NCBI RefSeq assembly: GCF_012273895.1
Contig: NC_052103.1
Coordinates: 2,356,001-2,420,000, forward strand
Length of the DNA stretch: 64,000 nt
Reading direction: 5' to 3'
Source of the DNA: Zerene cesonia
Lineage: Eukaryota; Arthropoda; Insecta; Lepidoptera; Pieridae
Each line of letters starts with the position of its first letter. Within the stretch, counting starts at the first letter, position 1. The position numbers were made by a program, and so were the translations under genes. The notes beneath the pieces were generated by a model. The model had not been told where the DNA came from and ran no database searches. It was given only the letters and a program-made list of their open reading frames with translations. This document shows, piece by piece, positions 23,237 through 35,673 of the stretch.

Positions 23237-26200
23237 AAATCACCTATCTTCATAATCATCTTACTTCTTTAATTTCCCTCACTTTTATTGTTAGTTCTGA
23301 GTGGTCCTTTTCTAACCGCAACTATCTGCAATTTACTTTCATCTCGCCATAAAACCACTTTAATATAACAATGCTTGTAAACGAAACGTAACGACAGTCA
23401 GAAGCGGCACTTAAGATTTACTAGTGGGTTTACCGTCGTGCCCAAAATTATCTATAAATCTACAGAAGTGCCTGTTTATATACGTGTTTACTTGGAATGA
23501 GCATTTTAAGTTGCCAAAGTGCAATTCTCGAAGCACTAAGTGTCGCTATACTAAACAACTAATGATATTGCAGCCTAGTAATACTAGGTTACGGTTAAAA
23601 TTTCATCCTTAATGTTCTCAAATATATATACCTAGTATCATACAGGTACATGTTCTATGAAAGCATTAAACTGGCTATGTAATAACGTTCATTTCCCTAC
23701 ATTGCAAAGGTTTAAACTTTTTTTTTTTTTTTTATTCTCTCATCACAAATGAGTATCTGTATAATTGTTATACTTATTGCTTAATACTAACATTTGTGAG
23801 AGACTGGAGCCCGAGGTAAGTATGAAATACTTGTGTTACGGGTCACCAGGCCCCCAAGAATTTTACAGTTACATTTAAGATAACAATGAATATTATGCAC
23901 TTAACTGAATTGATGAGATTTTTTTTTTTTGATGAATATGATATATAAAATATTTATTCTACTAATGGATATATTATATCTGAGTGAATGAATAATGAGG
24001 AATGTGTGTATGTGTGTGTATATATATGTGTGTGTGTGTGTGAATTACTTTGAAATTGATCCTCCGTATATTTCACGTCTAAACTTAACTTACCCTAAGA
24101 TTATACAGAAGAAAGATTTGATTGTTTGTTTGTATTGAATAGATTTCGAAGCTACGTGAATGATTTTAAAACTTCTATTACCTATAAAAGCCACGTTATC
24201 TGTGAGTGTTATAACAATGTGGCTATTTTTTATTTGAAGCAGGGACGTGTATTCTGTATTTAAGTATGTGTGTATAAGGAGAAGTCACTCCTAAAACACT
24301 TACAAAACACACTCATAAACAGAGTGTACAAAACAACTCAAATACTGTCAGAATGACCAAACCGTATTACAACTTTTGGGTTCGAATGTCCCGGAATAGA
24401 CAACAATTCAGTCAGATTAACACATTTTGCTGTACGTGAACAACATACAATAGGAAATTGGGTTTGAGTAGCTTCAAAGAGATTCAGGACTTTTCGTACG
24501 GGTGCTGAATTTATTTATAATGGAACAAAGCAGAGAGACGATAGAATTTTCATCAAAGCATGTTAAAGTGAATGATATTATCGCGTATTCAGTAACAATC
24601 GTATGCTGCTCTTTTGCATTATAACAAGCGTGTTTTAAAACTTAGTCATGAATAAGTTTTCTTAAAAATATTCAATTATAAACAAAATGATTTACGAAGC
24701 CATTGAAACGTCGCCAAACAAATAAATCATTTACAAACTTATCGCATTACGAAAGTTTTATAGCCCAGTTTTAGAGATTTCTTTCGCAAAAATAATAGGT
24801 ACATTTCTGCGCTCACTATGACTTGGCATAAACATGTTTTGCTCACGAACGAAAAGGCGTTAAGAATTTGGCCGGACTCCAAGCTAACTAGATGGAAACA
24901 AGCTTGGGAATAGCATAATTAAAGGGTAAATAGAACGACTGTCATAATGCTACTTGAGTTACAGAAAGCTTTAACGTTAATAGCTTCAGGTCTGGTTGGA
25001 ATTTCAAGTAATGTTTCACATCTTATTTACGCTTATTGTGTTACTTTAAAAACAGAGGTTTAATTATAAATCTTCTGTGTCAGCATTTATTAAGTTAGTT
25101 ACCGATTGTTGTATTTAATAGATTAGCATGTGTATTACTAGGTTATACTTATTACTTATTACAACTTTCAACATATCTATACTAGTGGTACAAAGAGGTA
25201 AAGTTTCTATCTTTGTATATTTGGAGATTGGCAGTAAAGATCCGAACATGAAAATCATTTAACTTACAGAAACAACTCGGGCGAAGCCGAGGCAAGCGGC
25301 TGGTAAATGACATCTTACTTTGTTAGATATTTTTAAACGACTTCCAGGAACGAAAAAGTTTTATGATTGTCTGTGTGTTTTTTTTTTGTACATTGGACCA
25401 TAATTTCGACAATAGTGAACAGATCTAAGAAATTGATCTATTTAGCTAAGTCTAATAGTTGTAGATAATAGATAAATACTACCTCCTTACTACACAGTAC
25501 CCCAAGTAGTAACTTACTATTTACCTATCTACCGCCTACTTGGCTTGGTTGGCATCGACTTCAATTAGATGAGGCGCTTATAGTAATTATATTAAATTAT
25601 TTTTCGCTTTTGAGTGATTACTAGCGTGATTTAAAGTCGCCTACATTCCTGTTACATATAATTTACTTCCTTACCTCAAGTTTAGTACTTACACGCTTTG
25701 AAACTACATAAAGTTTGGACAGGATCATGCCACAGACAAGCATAACTTGCTGATAGAGATGAAGAAGAAAGTACAATGTGAATCAGCAAATTTAGAAACA
25801 CATTACCCCGGCCCGCACCCATAGCGCAGATCCATTCATCCCACGTCAGCTTAATTTACGTACAATCGAAGTTGGACACTTAAACTAATGGCATTCGGCA
25901 GTAGTTTTCCCTGGCGTCGCCTTGTAATACAAACTTTGTCAATTGAAACTCAACTCATACGGAATTATTGTTGTTTCAGTTCAAATGCGGTCATAATTTA
26001 AGGGATCTTTTTGTTTCTTCTTTTACAAGCTATGTTTATGTTTTCTATATATTTAAACGGCCCTCTGCCTCCGTAGTGGGATATTGAAAATGCGTATATT
26101 TCAGATTTCTTCCATTTTCACTACATGACACAAGTACAAAAATAAATAAAAAGAAAAAAATACTATTTTTACCGAAAATGTCACCGATGGGGGATACTTA

Positions 26201-27046
26201 TCGAAATTGAGACCAAATGACAACAATTTCCTATCAAACAAAAAATTAATCCCATCAATCGGTTGAAAACTGACGGAGTCATTGAGAAAAAAATCAGTTC
26301 AATTAACAACCTCTTCCGTTTTTGTGCGTTCGTTGAAAAGGTAAGTCATTACTCTTATAAACTATGTAAAATGTATGTATGATATGTATAGATTTATAAA
26401 AGCTACTTACGGATGGTATATTTCTTATCGGAATGACGAGACGTCCGAGTAGTTTGCGATGATCTCCTCTTATTGTACCGCATGATATAATCTGAAAAAA
26501 AGCTGCTATTTAATATATTACGTCATATTTTTATATCATCATCTAGTTTCTGTACGCGGCTTCACACGCGTTAAGTTCGGAGTTTACTAATTGTTATCAA
26601 ACATAATCCTTCATATATTATCACTGTATGTATTAAAAGATGTAAGCATACACAGATACAATAAGCGACTTTGTTTTATACTATGTACTGTCAATGTACG
26701 TACGATTTAATAATAAATGTCACAAAGCATTTCCAACGAGTTCATTGTATCGCGATTGTTTACTTTCCGCCTGGTCTTGCAAGTGAAGGCGCTCAAAGAA
26801 GTTCCATGACAATTTCACAAGAGCGTTGATTTTAAGTTTAATCTTGACAACGGCTTGTCACGTCGTTGCCGTGTTTCAGAAGTGTGCCTGAGTTTTTTGA
26901 ATACAGCGAAAAGTCATTAGAAATGAATGTTTAAAAGTATGTTGAATTTTATTGTATCAAGAAGAAATTATTTGTCTGTTTTTTCTATTCCATTGCGTTA
27001 TAAAATCGTTTTCACCGCGAATTATGTATATAAATATCATATGTTA
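23237..27046. other. Intergenic DNA with microsatellite
   Basis: No gene is supported. It holds a (TG/TA)n run at 24003-24042, a possible degenerate Helitron-like piece near 25175-25310 (gggcgaagccgaggcaagcg) and a diverged 'accgacttc'-type repeat at about 26180-26335. Confidence 0.5.
24003..24042. repeat. (TG)n/(TA)n microsatellite
   Basis: Alternating tg repeats interrupted by tatatata. Simple sequence. Confidence 0.9.
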
Positions 27047-27235
27047 CTAGCTGCACCCGGCAAACGCTGTTCTGCCTTACTCTTATCATTTAGGGGTATG
27101 AAAAATAGATGTTGACCGATTCTCATAGATAATAACCGGATAAGCACAAAAAATTTCATCAAAATCGGTCAAGCCGTTTCGAAGGAGTATGACAACGAAA
27201 ACTGTGACACGAGATTTTTATATATTTGATATAAA
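27047..27235 (-). mobile_element. Helitron-like element, divergent family
   Basis: Plus-strand CTAG at 27047-27050 followed by 'ctgcacccggcaaacgctgt', then 'aaaatcggtcaagccgtttc' and 'aaggagtatgacaacgaaaa'. This resembles the element at 1755-1972 and is a type frequent in Lepidoptera. A 62-residue open frame at 26927-27115 runs into it and is not supported. Confidence 0.6.
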
Positions 27236-27675
27236 TATTTATGAACATGTTTAATGTAATGTAATGAATTATAATTTGAGGGTTATCAATTTATTATTTT
27301 TACATAAAATATTTTTGTTATGTTGTTATATCCAATATCTGTTAATAAATCGGTCTACATTTCTTTTGATTGTGCGAGCGAAGCCGCGGGGTGAAGAGAG
27401 TCGTTGATAAAGATGAAATTAAACAGAAATGAGTACGCCTTCAATTTCACTCGAGCAATTCATAAGTACTGAGAAATTGCGTTGCGTGTCTCATTAATTA
27501 AATTCATTCATCATATATTTATTACAGAAAAGGGACAAGTAGTATATAGATATAACTTGCATAATTACGTCTTGGAATTAATAAACATGCCGAGTGTTAT
27601 GTAATTAACATCGATATTAGTCTCGCTCGTTCTAAGTTAAGCATATTTCTCCATCCTATACTACTAATCCTACTA

Positions 27676-27878
27676 TCCTACTACTAATATTATAAATGCG
27701 AAAGTTTGTAAGGATATGTGTGTGTTTGTTGCTCTTTCACGCAAAAACTACTGAACTGATTGCAACGAAATTTGGTATGTAAACAGCTGGATAAGTGGAA
27801 TAACATATAGGCAACATTTTATCCCGATATTCCTACGGGGTACGGTCTTACGCGGGTGAAACCGCGGAGCGCAGCTAG
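27676..27878 (+). mobile_element. Helitron-like element, family A, full length
   Basis: Starts TCCTACTACTAATATTATAA, has the central 'caacgaaatttggtatgtaa' block and the 3' hairpin cgcgg/ccgcg, and ends CTAG at 27875-27878. The 5' flank repeats 'cctactaatcctactatccta', a short duplication of the element start. Confidence 0.85.
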
Positions 27879-27943
27879 TTTCTTCATAATCCAGAAACAA
27901 TTTCAGGTCGCTATGCGAGAACACAGTAAGAAAAGTAAAAAAT

Positions 27944-28042
27944 TCTTTAATGTTTTACATTAAAGATTTTTTTTATCAATTGCGAATTGAAAAAAAAAAT
28001 CTTTAATGTTTTGCATTAAAGATTTTTTTTTCAATTGCGATC
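27944..28042. repeat. Duplicated palindrome
   Basis: Two direct copies of a roughly 40-base unit, each holding the inverted repeat ctttaatg...cattaaag and ending in T-run + caattgcga. The two units also pair with each other around caattgcgaattg, so the region is both a tandem and a nested inverted repeat. Confidence 0.8.
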
Positions 28043-28605
28043 TATTTATTAGATTATTTAACCACATTTTATATCAGCTAAACCAAGTAAAATTTGTGGA
28101 CATTTGTTAGTTACAACTGACGTAAATAGATGACTGTTTCAACTAGCTAATCGCTCTTATGGGAACAAAAGTCGGTCGTTACCATATTGAAAAGAATAAT
28201 GTTACATATTTATAGTGGCAAAATAGAGACAATAATTTACAATAACTCAATTTGCATACAGATGCATATTCCTTACTTTGTTTGCGTATTGCATATCAAT
28301 GAGGTAGATATATAGGTCTAATTTAATCAATCATCATCTAATGACACGTCTTCCAATACATCACTTGACAATAGAAGTTATTATACCTACTCAATAGTAC
28401 CCCAATAGTTTCATAATTTAAGAACTTGAACTTCGATCAAATAGTCGGGAGTTCGAGTTTAGATGACGGTACAAAAGATAAAAATTGTTTTTATTTTAGT
28501 TAATCCACACGCTATCCGCATTACCACAGGTTTTAGAAAGTTTGGATTTCTGTTACGTTGTTAAGTACTTAGTTGCTAAGCTATGCACGTGACGCATACT
28601 TTTTT

Positions 28606-28765
28606 ATCAACCGACTTCAAAAATGAGGAGTTCTCATTTTATCTTTTTTCTATTTGTTACCTCAACATTTTCGACTGGGTGAACTGACATTGATGATTTT
28701 GTTTAAAAGCTGGAGCCCTCCGTATGATCCCATTTAATCCCAAAAATCGGTTTCGTTCTGACAAC
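28606..28765 (+). repeat. Dispersed 'accgacttcaaaaa' repeat
   Basis: Begins 'ttatcaaccgacttcaaaaa' and continues 'tgaggagttctcattt', 'tttgttacctcaacattttc' and 'caaaaatcggtttcgttctg'. It is the inverted counterpart of 8838-8997. Confidence 0.55.
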
Positions 28766-31700
28766 TTGAGGATAGTTTAGCTTTTTCTTAAAAGTCATTA
28801 TTTTTAGTTTTCACAATTCTATCATATACTGAAAACTGTTTTGGTATCATTATAGCTGTGTATTTGAGTATCGTTTTAGCGATCGAATTTCGACCGATAT
28901 GATTTTCGATGGTCCTAGTAATAATTAATAGGTATTAATTCATCCTAACCACAATCGTAATTGATAGATCGTGTTTCCGATACATTCAAGAGATCCTTAA
29001 TATCGAATTTGTTGGAGGCCAAAGTTCGATTACTCTTCAGTGAATTTCAGAGAATTTACACAAATAAACTACATCACATTTAAACATCGTCTACAAATTA
29101 TTTCCTACACGACGTATGATGATGAAAATAGAAATAGATTGCCAGATATATTGTATTTATTAGTACATAATTCTTTTCTCCTAGAAGTGTCTCCTCCTGC
29201 ATGCTAGCACTCCAGACTCTATAATGATAAAAAATTCCTATCAAACATAAAAAGAACTCGGTCATTTGTTTTATCAATAAAGAGTCGGACTCGGAGATGA
29301 GAAGGCTTGAGAAACTCCCACGTTTTTGGGAAGTTCAGTCCAAAAAAATCTATATTTAAAAACTTAAAATACACAGTTTTTTAAGTTTTTAAATATAGAT
29401 TTTTTTTTTTTTTACAATTATTATTCAAAGTTTTTGCAATTCGATAACGCTCCATTTGACTTAAATTTTCAATAGAGATTAGCTTACTCTCATTTTCCAC
29501 CTTATCTAAACTCTCACCAAACTTTCCTTGTTATTTAACTATAACTACGTCATAAAAGACCCGTATAATGTACGCTAGACACCACAACCTTGTTCGTAAT
29601 AACAGCGATTGTTTAAGTTCCCCAGTGATACAGAACACCTGCATCAGCTTTAGTTTACAAACAAAACTTTAGACTCCGTCCTACTTGTATTTCGAGTTTA
29701 TGTTTCGAAATTTATACAAATTTCTCATATGAGAAGTTCTAAGAGTATAATTTTATTGAAAAATAATTCTAATGATATGGCCTTGGGAGGAATTCCTTAT
29801 TTTCGTATTTTTGTACATATCTGAAAGTACGAGGTAAAGAATGGATATAACATATATTTATTTTTTATTATAGGGAAGCGCTTGACCACGATTTTGCCTG
29901 ATGGTATGCTGAGACGTGGTCTAAAAATATAAACAGTCTTTGCCTCATGAGGGTTGATGTAGCCATAAATTTGCCTGTATTCATTTCATTCGTTATTCTA
30001 TCCGTATCCTTCATTGATTCTATAAAGATTTATAGATACATTGTCATACTGAGATGGTCACAGATAATACTACAATGGATTGTCCCAGAAAAATCCCAAA
30101 AGAAATGTTTTCACGTTCTTAACAACTTTATTATTACCAAGTACTTACGCTTATCAACATTTGGTTTATATATTCTTCTAGCCGTTTCGACCTTCGCCCT
30201 CATGAATGTCCGTAATTAAATTTCCTGGCGAAATCACGGGAGTTCTTTGAAAGCGAATCATCAACAAATAATTAAGTAATTGGCTTTATTTCTATATCAA
30301 TTAGGTACAATAATACGGATAATTTACTACGTTTTGACGCTAAAGTGACGTGTCACTGTCGTTGACCTCCTGTCCTGACCTGGAATGTGATTTTCAGCTG
30401 AGATAATAAACAAAGTATACGACTATTTCATTCTTTTCAAAAACCATTCTCTTCTTTCATATGATCAAGGTCTCAACACAGTCAGCACTGCATAAATCTG
30501 TTAGATTCAAATGTCACACCAATTCATCAACATCGATGGTATTTTACCATCATTTATATTAAATGTACAGTTTGGTTAATATGTTACATGAATTTTTTGC
30601 TAAGGACAACCGGAAAAAATGCATTTCAATTTTATGATGGTTCTTTGTGTCCGAAAAATGCCTCATAAATATTGTCGTAAGTAAGTCGGTGTAACTGTGA
30701 TATTGCAAATTGTCACTAAAATAATATATTGGGTATACTACGCCAGTACGTTGAGGTTTCAGAATACCATTATTTTTAAAATGATCTCTCAGTGAGTCCC
30801 TAGAATTTCATGTCATCATAAATACATACAGAACGTTCGCTCTCTTTTGTTATAGAAATATGCCTTAAATACTGCTTATGCAACTGAAGTGAGCTTAGCT
30901 GCGGCAGATCGATCATGGGCTTCCGATTTTAGTTTCTCATCTGATGATCTTAAAATTTAAGTAAGTATACAAACGCCAGCCATTTCCACTCCTTGCTTGC
31001 TGACATAATGACTTGCTTGTTTACACAAGGGACTTTTATCTGATGATTTTGTTTAATTAAGTCTGATTTTATTTAAGTCGCGAAATGGAGCAAGTGCATT
31101 TAATGCACTAAAGTCTGATAAACCTTTTCTTATTGGCATATAAATCAAAATAAATGACTGTTAATAATATCCTATATAAAGGTTTCGTTAGATGCCACTA
31201 TTCGGATAGGGCTCACATTATTATGAAATTTTATACGTAATTTTGTAGTTCTTAGATTCAGCTACAATTAATCTCTCATACGCTTAAGTGATAAGGTCTC
31301 TCCTGGATCAATATTTTGTCGGGTCAGCTAGTAATATGCTAAAATAGCGCCAACACTTCAGCTGCTAGTGTGACCTAATTGGCGCTAAAGCATACTGAAA
31401 TCCCACTTGAAGTTTCTCAAAAGAAAAAAAAAGTCGTTTGTGTACTAAAATTAAATTAAAGATAAATTGAATAAATTAAAATTTCAAGAATATCACAGTT
31501 TGGTCTAATAAACAATGCTGAAATAAACAAAATAGAATGAATATTTAATTCAGAATGTAATAAATAAAAATTTAGATAATTTTTTATTAATTCGTTTGAC
31601 CAAGTCACATATAATATACGAGTTTCTCAAGATATATTTTTATAGATTGCTTACTAGCTTAAATACTTACTTTTTAAACACACTGAAATATCTTCAATTT

Positions 31701-32340
31701 TAGCACAACCTTTTCCACAACACGTTTTTGTTAAAAATTAGATATGTACATATACACGGAAGACTAACTACACCACTAAAGTATTAAAATATTAAATTTT
31801 ATAACACAATTAAGAAGCTAATATCCACAAAAATGCTTTATCTTGCATAACTCACTGTTATTTATAGAAAAAACTTATGAAGTATAAAAAATATTAATTA
31901 ACACGACTGTGCTAAAAGATCGCCCGTATTGGCGAATTTTCATTCATAAAAAATAAAATGAATTATATTAATCTGAGTAAATTTTGCCTCCTCTTGGTTT
32001 GTGATTTTGACTTTTGTTTTGGTGTTGCCGTTTCGATAATTTAATATTCAACTGCTATAAACTGAAAGTTGAAAATTTTACATTTCGATAGACAATAATA
32101 TATAGAAATGGTATTCATATGAAATAGTAATTGAAACATTTTGAAAATGCGATAATATAATAACAAAACAATTTAACGCAATACCAGAAGACAATGTTCT
32201 AAATAAAAGTCCTACGCTGCAAACTGTAATATTATAATATTTTTATATTACGCTGATCCTTTGTCATTTTTGATTATAAATACAACAGCACTAAGAACAG
32301 CATTAGCAATAATTGCTACGTGAGTAATAATAATTCCCAA
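28766..32340. other. Intergenic DNA
   Basis: No gene is supported. A 90-residue frame at 29947-30219 has no recognisable motif and lacks codon-level evidence. The stretch holds a 28-bp perfect palindrome at 29342-29406, a repeat relic near 29230-29340 and a short CTAG-ended Helitron-like relic near 31300-31335. Confidence 0.5.
29342..29406. repeat. Perfect 28-bp inverted repeat
   Basis: The left arm 29342-29369 (aaaaaaatctatatttaaaa then acttaaaa) is matched exactly by the right arm 29379-29406, with a 9-base loop. It is extremely AT-rich. It could be a foldback relic of a small inverted-repeat transposon. Confidence 0.9.
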
Positions 32341-32383
32341 TAATTTGACAACGATTTGCAATAAACTAGCAATACTAAAATTA

Positions 32384-32416
32384 GCGCATGCGCAAAGACT
32401 TTATTTTCTTCGCGCC
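32384..32416. promoter_or_regulatory. Promoter-like island with NRF-1 and E2F type sites
   Basis: A perfect palindrome gcgcatgcgc (32384-32393), the core of the NRF-1/Ewg site, is followed 15 bases later by ttcgcgcc (32409-32416), an E2F-type site. CpG-containing words are rare in this AT-rich region, so the cluster stands out. No exon could be assigned on either strand. Confidence 0.35.
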
Positions 32417-33517
32417 ACATGTTTTGAGTTTGGCAGTTTTATTGATCCGTTTTAGGCATATTAGGAACATCTGATAGATAACCTAACTACCTTGAAGCTA
32501 GAAGGTTGTTGCCTTCGCGCTGTTGCCATTGAGATAAATATTGAATAATTCAAATTTTAACGCATTTAAAATATGTGCACATCATTTAAATTCTACAAAA
32601 CAATAAAAAATATAATACATTAAAACTACCCATTATTAAAAGTAGAAAATACGCATGTAAATTTTCGAAGTATCCTTATGGAATTATTTATAATTTACGC
32701 TAAATACACTCTTTTATGCTTAAAAAAAAAGACGTTAGGAGAGAATAACAATTAGTACTTTTATCCTAATTTCATAGGCACAATCCCATTCTAGTACGCA
32801 ACACTTATAACATCAGTTATGAACGTCTACGGACGTCGCAAGTAGCTGCTAACATTAGGTATTGTGTTTATACGTTTGCTTTCCGAAAATAAAAAAAATC
32901 TAGTAAAATATTTTTCAGATGAATCCATTCTATGGAATGTTACCTAATGGTGCATATCTCAGATTCTCAGAGGAGAGAGAGGAATATAAAATGATTAACT
33001 TTACGATACCATAAACAGGTAAATCGCCATAAGATTTAATTGCACAATAAAAGTCGAATCTAAAAATATCTTCAAAACAACGTTAGTGATAGGCAGGTAC
33101 ACATAAAGCGAGAAAAGCTGAATGTATCGTTATTTATTTTTAATTTGTTCTGTAGAATCCAATATAAGGAATTAAAATCAACCCAATGTATAAATAGTTA
33201 TAACACCTTTTCGATAAACTGCTTTCCTAGAAGGAAAAATATGTAGTTCAAAATGAAATTTCCCGACTGAAAGGCAAGTGAAATGCATGTACTTTAAAGT
33301 GCAATGAATTGAAACGCTTTGTCGTTTTATATATTGCATATTATTTAAAGTTTAAGCCTTTTTAAAATCTTAATGCTTCGGGTAGAACCATAGACAAAAA
33401 GAGGAAGAAGTCTTTAATAAGACAGCACTAATATTTTCATCCATAGCTGGATTATCGCTGTAATTTATAATAATAATATTAAAAGCTTATTATAATCATT
33501 ATGATAAATATGAATTT

Positions 33518-33787
33518 AATCCCACTGCGGGGACACATCACACAATACCTTAAGAGATTTCAAGACAATATCGACCACGCTGACAAGTGCGAATTGGCAG
33601 CGGTCACAATATGTCGTCGAACTTTTGATTCTTGTAGATGCCGGTTTCCTCACAATGTTTTCTTTCACCGTTACGAGCAGTGACGCATACAATACGCAAA
33701 TAAAACGAAAAATCAATTAATTTCCTCCGAATTCGCGACTTTTCGATTGAAGTTTGAGATTTTAACCACTGAGCCACCATTGGTCCT
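33518..33787 (-). mobile_element. tRNA-headed SINE, minus strand
   Basis: On the minus strand it starts 'aggaccaatggtggctcagt', with A box tggctcagtgg. It then has 'gtgaggaaaccggcatctac', 'aaaagttcgacgacatattg' and a 3' end 'gtgtccccgcagtggg'. The 'gaggaaaccggcat...gttcgacgacat' body is a block common in lepidopteran non-LTR repeats. A related copy lies at 35463-35673. The overlapping 60-66-residue frames are not genes. Confidence 0.75.
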
Positions 33788-34257
33788 GAAAAAGCCTAAG
33801 CCTGATATATTTTCCATTGACTTTTTAATAGACCGTAATATAGTAAGCTAGCTCCATTGTAAATACTGGTTTCTTCTATATTGTTTGTAGAATTGGGTTA
33901 CCATGGATACATTTTTAATTTTTCGCTTTTAATTGGACAGTGATAACTTATGTTATGTTTTCCACAAATTTTCTATTTTGACTTAAAGATTATTATCGGT
34001 ATAATCAAGTGGCATATCTTAATAAAGAAAGTAAAACGTTTGTAAAAGAAAGTAGGTAATAATCAGTTTTATAGATAGCTAATTGAGTACTAATAATATA
34101 AACTTTAATTACAACTAACCTACAGGCTATGATAACAAACTATGTTAAACCTTATTGCACAAAAAATACGTTCTAATTTACAAAACATGTGTCAATAAAC
34201 TTTACCGTTTCAATAAACAATACAAATTTACATATTCTACGAGACGTACCATGGCGA

Positions 34258-34411
34258 TGACGTCACAAAAACAATGGCTTAGCAAAATGCACCAAAGTGA
34301 GTGACGTCAAATAGACCAAAATATTGAACATTCTCCGGGGTCAAGGTGGCACCAAGGCAGGCGAGCCATGATTCAGTGTGTGAACGTGCGCAGGCGCAGC
34401 GGTGTTGCGGT
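34258..34411 (+). promoter_or_regulatory. Promoter-like island with two CREs and an NRF-1 site
   Basis: Within 155 bases there are two perfect CRE palindromes tgacgtca (34258-34265 and 34302-34309), an arthropod initiator-like tcagt (34373-34377), an NRF-1-type tgcgcaggcgca (34387-34398) and a possible splice donor gcg|gtacgt at 34409/34410. This is the order expected of a promoter and short first exon on the plus strand. The transcript is not known; the downstream CRAL-TRIO gene, 14 kb away, needs an upstream exon, but linking them is speculation. Confidence 0.4.
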
Positions 34412-35288
34412 ACGTTGATTTACGATTTATTTTTAATAATGCGAACTGTATGACTTAAATATGTTTTATTTAAGTCAACTTACTTTACTCCAGTATATAG
34501 CTATGTTTTAATATTTAAGATTAATTAATCATATCTATGTTGTTATTACAAGTTATTGAAGTAACGAAAGTAATGAAGTAATTTTCGAAAATATAGACCC
34601 TAACAATGTTAAATGTAGATTGATAATTAATAAATGTTCGTTAACTAAGTTAATATTTATAGTAATGTTTGTTGAATAAATAGTGAAAAAATTTATATTG
34701 ACATTCAGACAAAGGTAATATGAAGTGAAAATAACAACCGAACACCTATGTAGATATTTACATATATATTTCTAATACATTTCATTATTATAAGAAATAT
34801 AAGGAATTTATTAAGGTAGGGTTGAAAACCTAGCTTAAAAAATGATTATTTAAACACATACACAATAACATTCACATCGCGTTATTTAATTACGAACCTT
34901 TTACATTCACAGCGTAACAAAATATGAATTTAAGTATATTTACAAATTAACAGTATGCAGAGAATTGTGATTTTTAATGATGATTGTTGCTTAATCGAGA
35001 TAAAAATCACTCATTTGTCATTCAAGAGAAAATAGTAATCTCACTGAAATAAAACGATAAAAGATTACTATCCAGTAATCTTTGAATGCGTCCGCATTCA
35101 AAGTATGTTTCCTCAAAAAAAAATTTATGATATTCGAAAACGTCTTTTTTTAATTTTGACAGATATATTAAGATTGAATATAATTCAAAATATACACGTA
35201 ACTAAAAATTGTATATCGCAATTCCATATAGAATAAATAACGACGAAACCTGATACAATATAGTTGTTATTATTTAGTAATAGACGCG
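34412..35288. other. AT-rich intergenic DNA
   Basis: I see no gene or recognisable repeat. Confidence 0.5.
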
Positions 35289-35440
35289 CGTCCCGGCTCC
35301 GCCCGGATATCAATATCCCTGTTTATCCCAAGGGGGCATTTAATCGGGATAAAAATAATCCTATCACCCAAGTCAGCTCATTCCTTGTCTGTATACCAAA
35401 TTTCATCAAAATCCGTTCAGTAGTTTCAGTGTGAGCCTTT
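35289..35440 (-). mobile_element. Helitron-like fragment, divergent
   Basis: Plus-strand 'cccggctccgcccggatat', then 'ataccaaatttcatcaaaat' and 'ccgttcagtagtttcagtgtg', the reverse complement of a Helitron-like body. The terminal CTAG has been lost. Confidence 0.45.
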
Positions 35441-35462
35441 CGCAAAGGTTCAGGCAATAAAC

Positions 35463-35673
35463 CACAGCGCAGTCCAAGACCGGGTAGGTAGATGTCATAT
35501 GTCGTTGAACTGTAGTTTCTCGGATGTGACGGTTTCCTCACGATCTTACGTGACGTGAATAATATGCAGATAAAATGAAAAATCAACTTATTTCTTGCTC
35601 GCCCGCCTGCATTCGAACCCCCGATTATTCATTTGAAGTCCAACGTCTTAACCATTGAGCCACCACTGCTCTT
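35463..35673 (-). mobile_element. tRNA-headed SINE, minus strand
   Basis: The minus strand begins 'aagagcagtggtggctcaat', with A box tggctcaatgg and B box gggttcgaatgc, followed by 'gaggaaaccgtcacatcc'. It has the same design as 33518-33787, with a better B box and a shorter 3' end. Confidence 0.75.

Noticed and set aside
29947..30219. 90-residue plus-strand open frame
   Set aside because: Hydrophobic by AT composition, without a recognisable motif, splice context or promoter.
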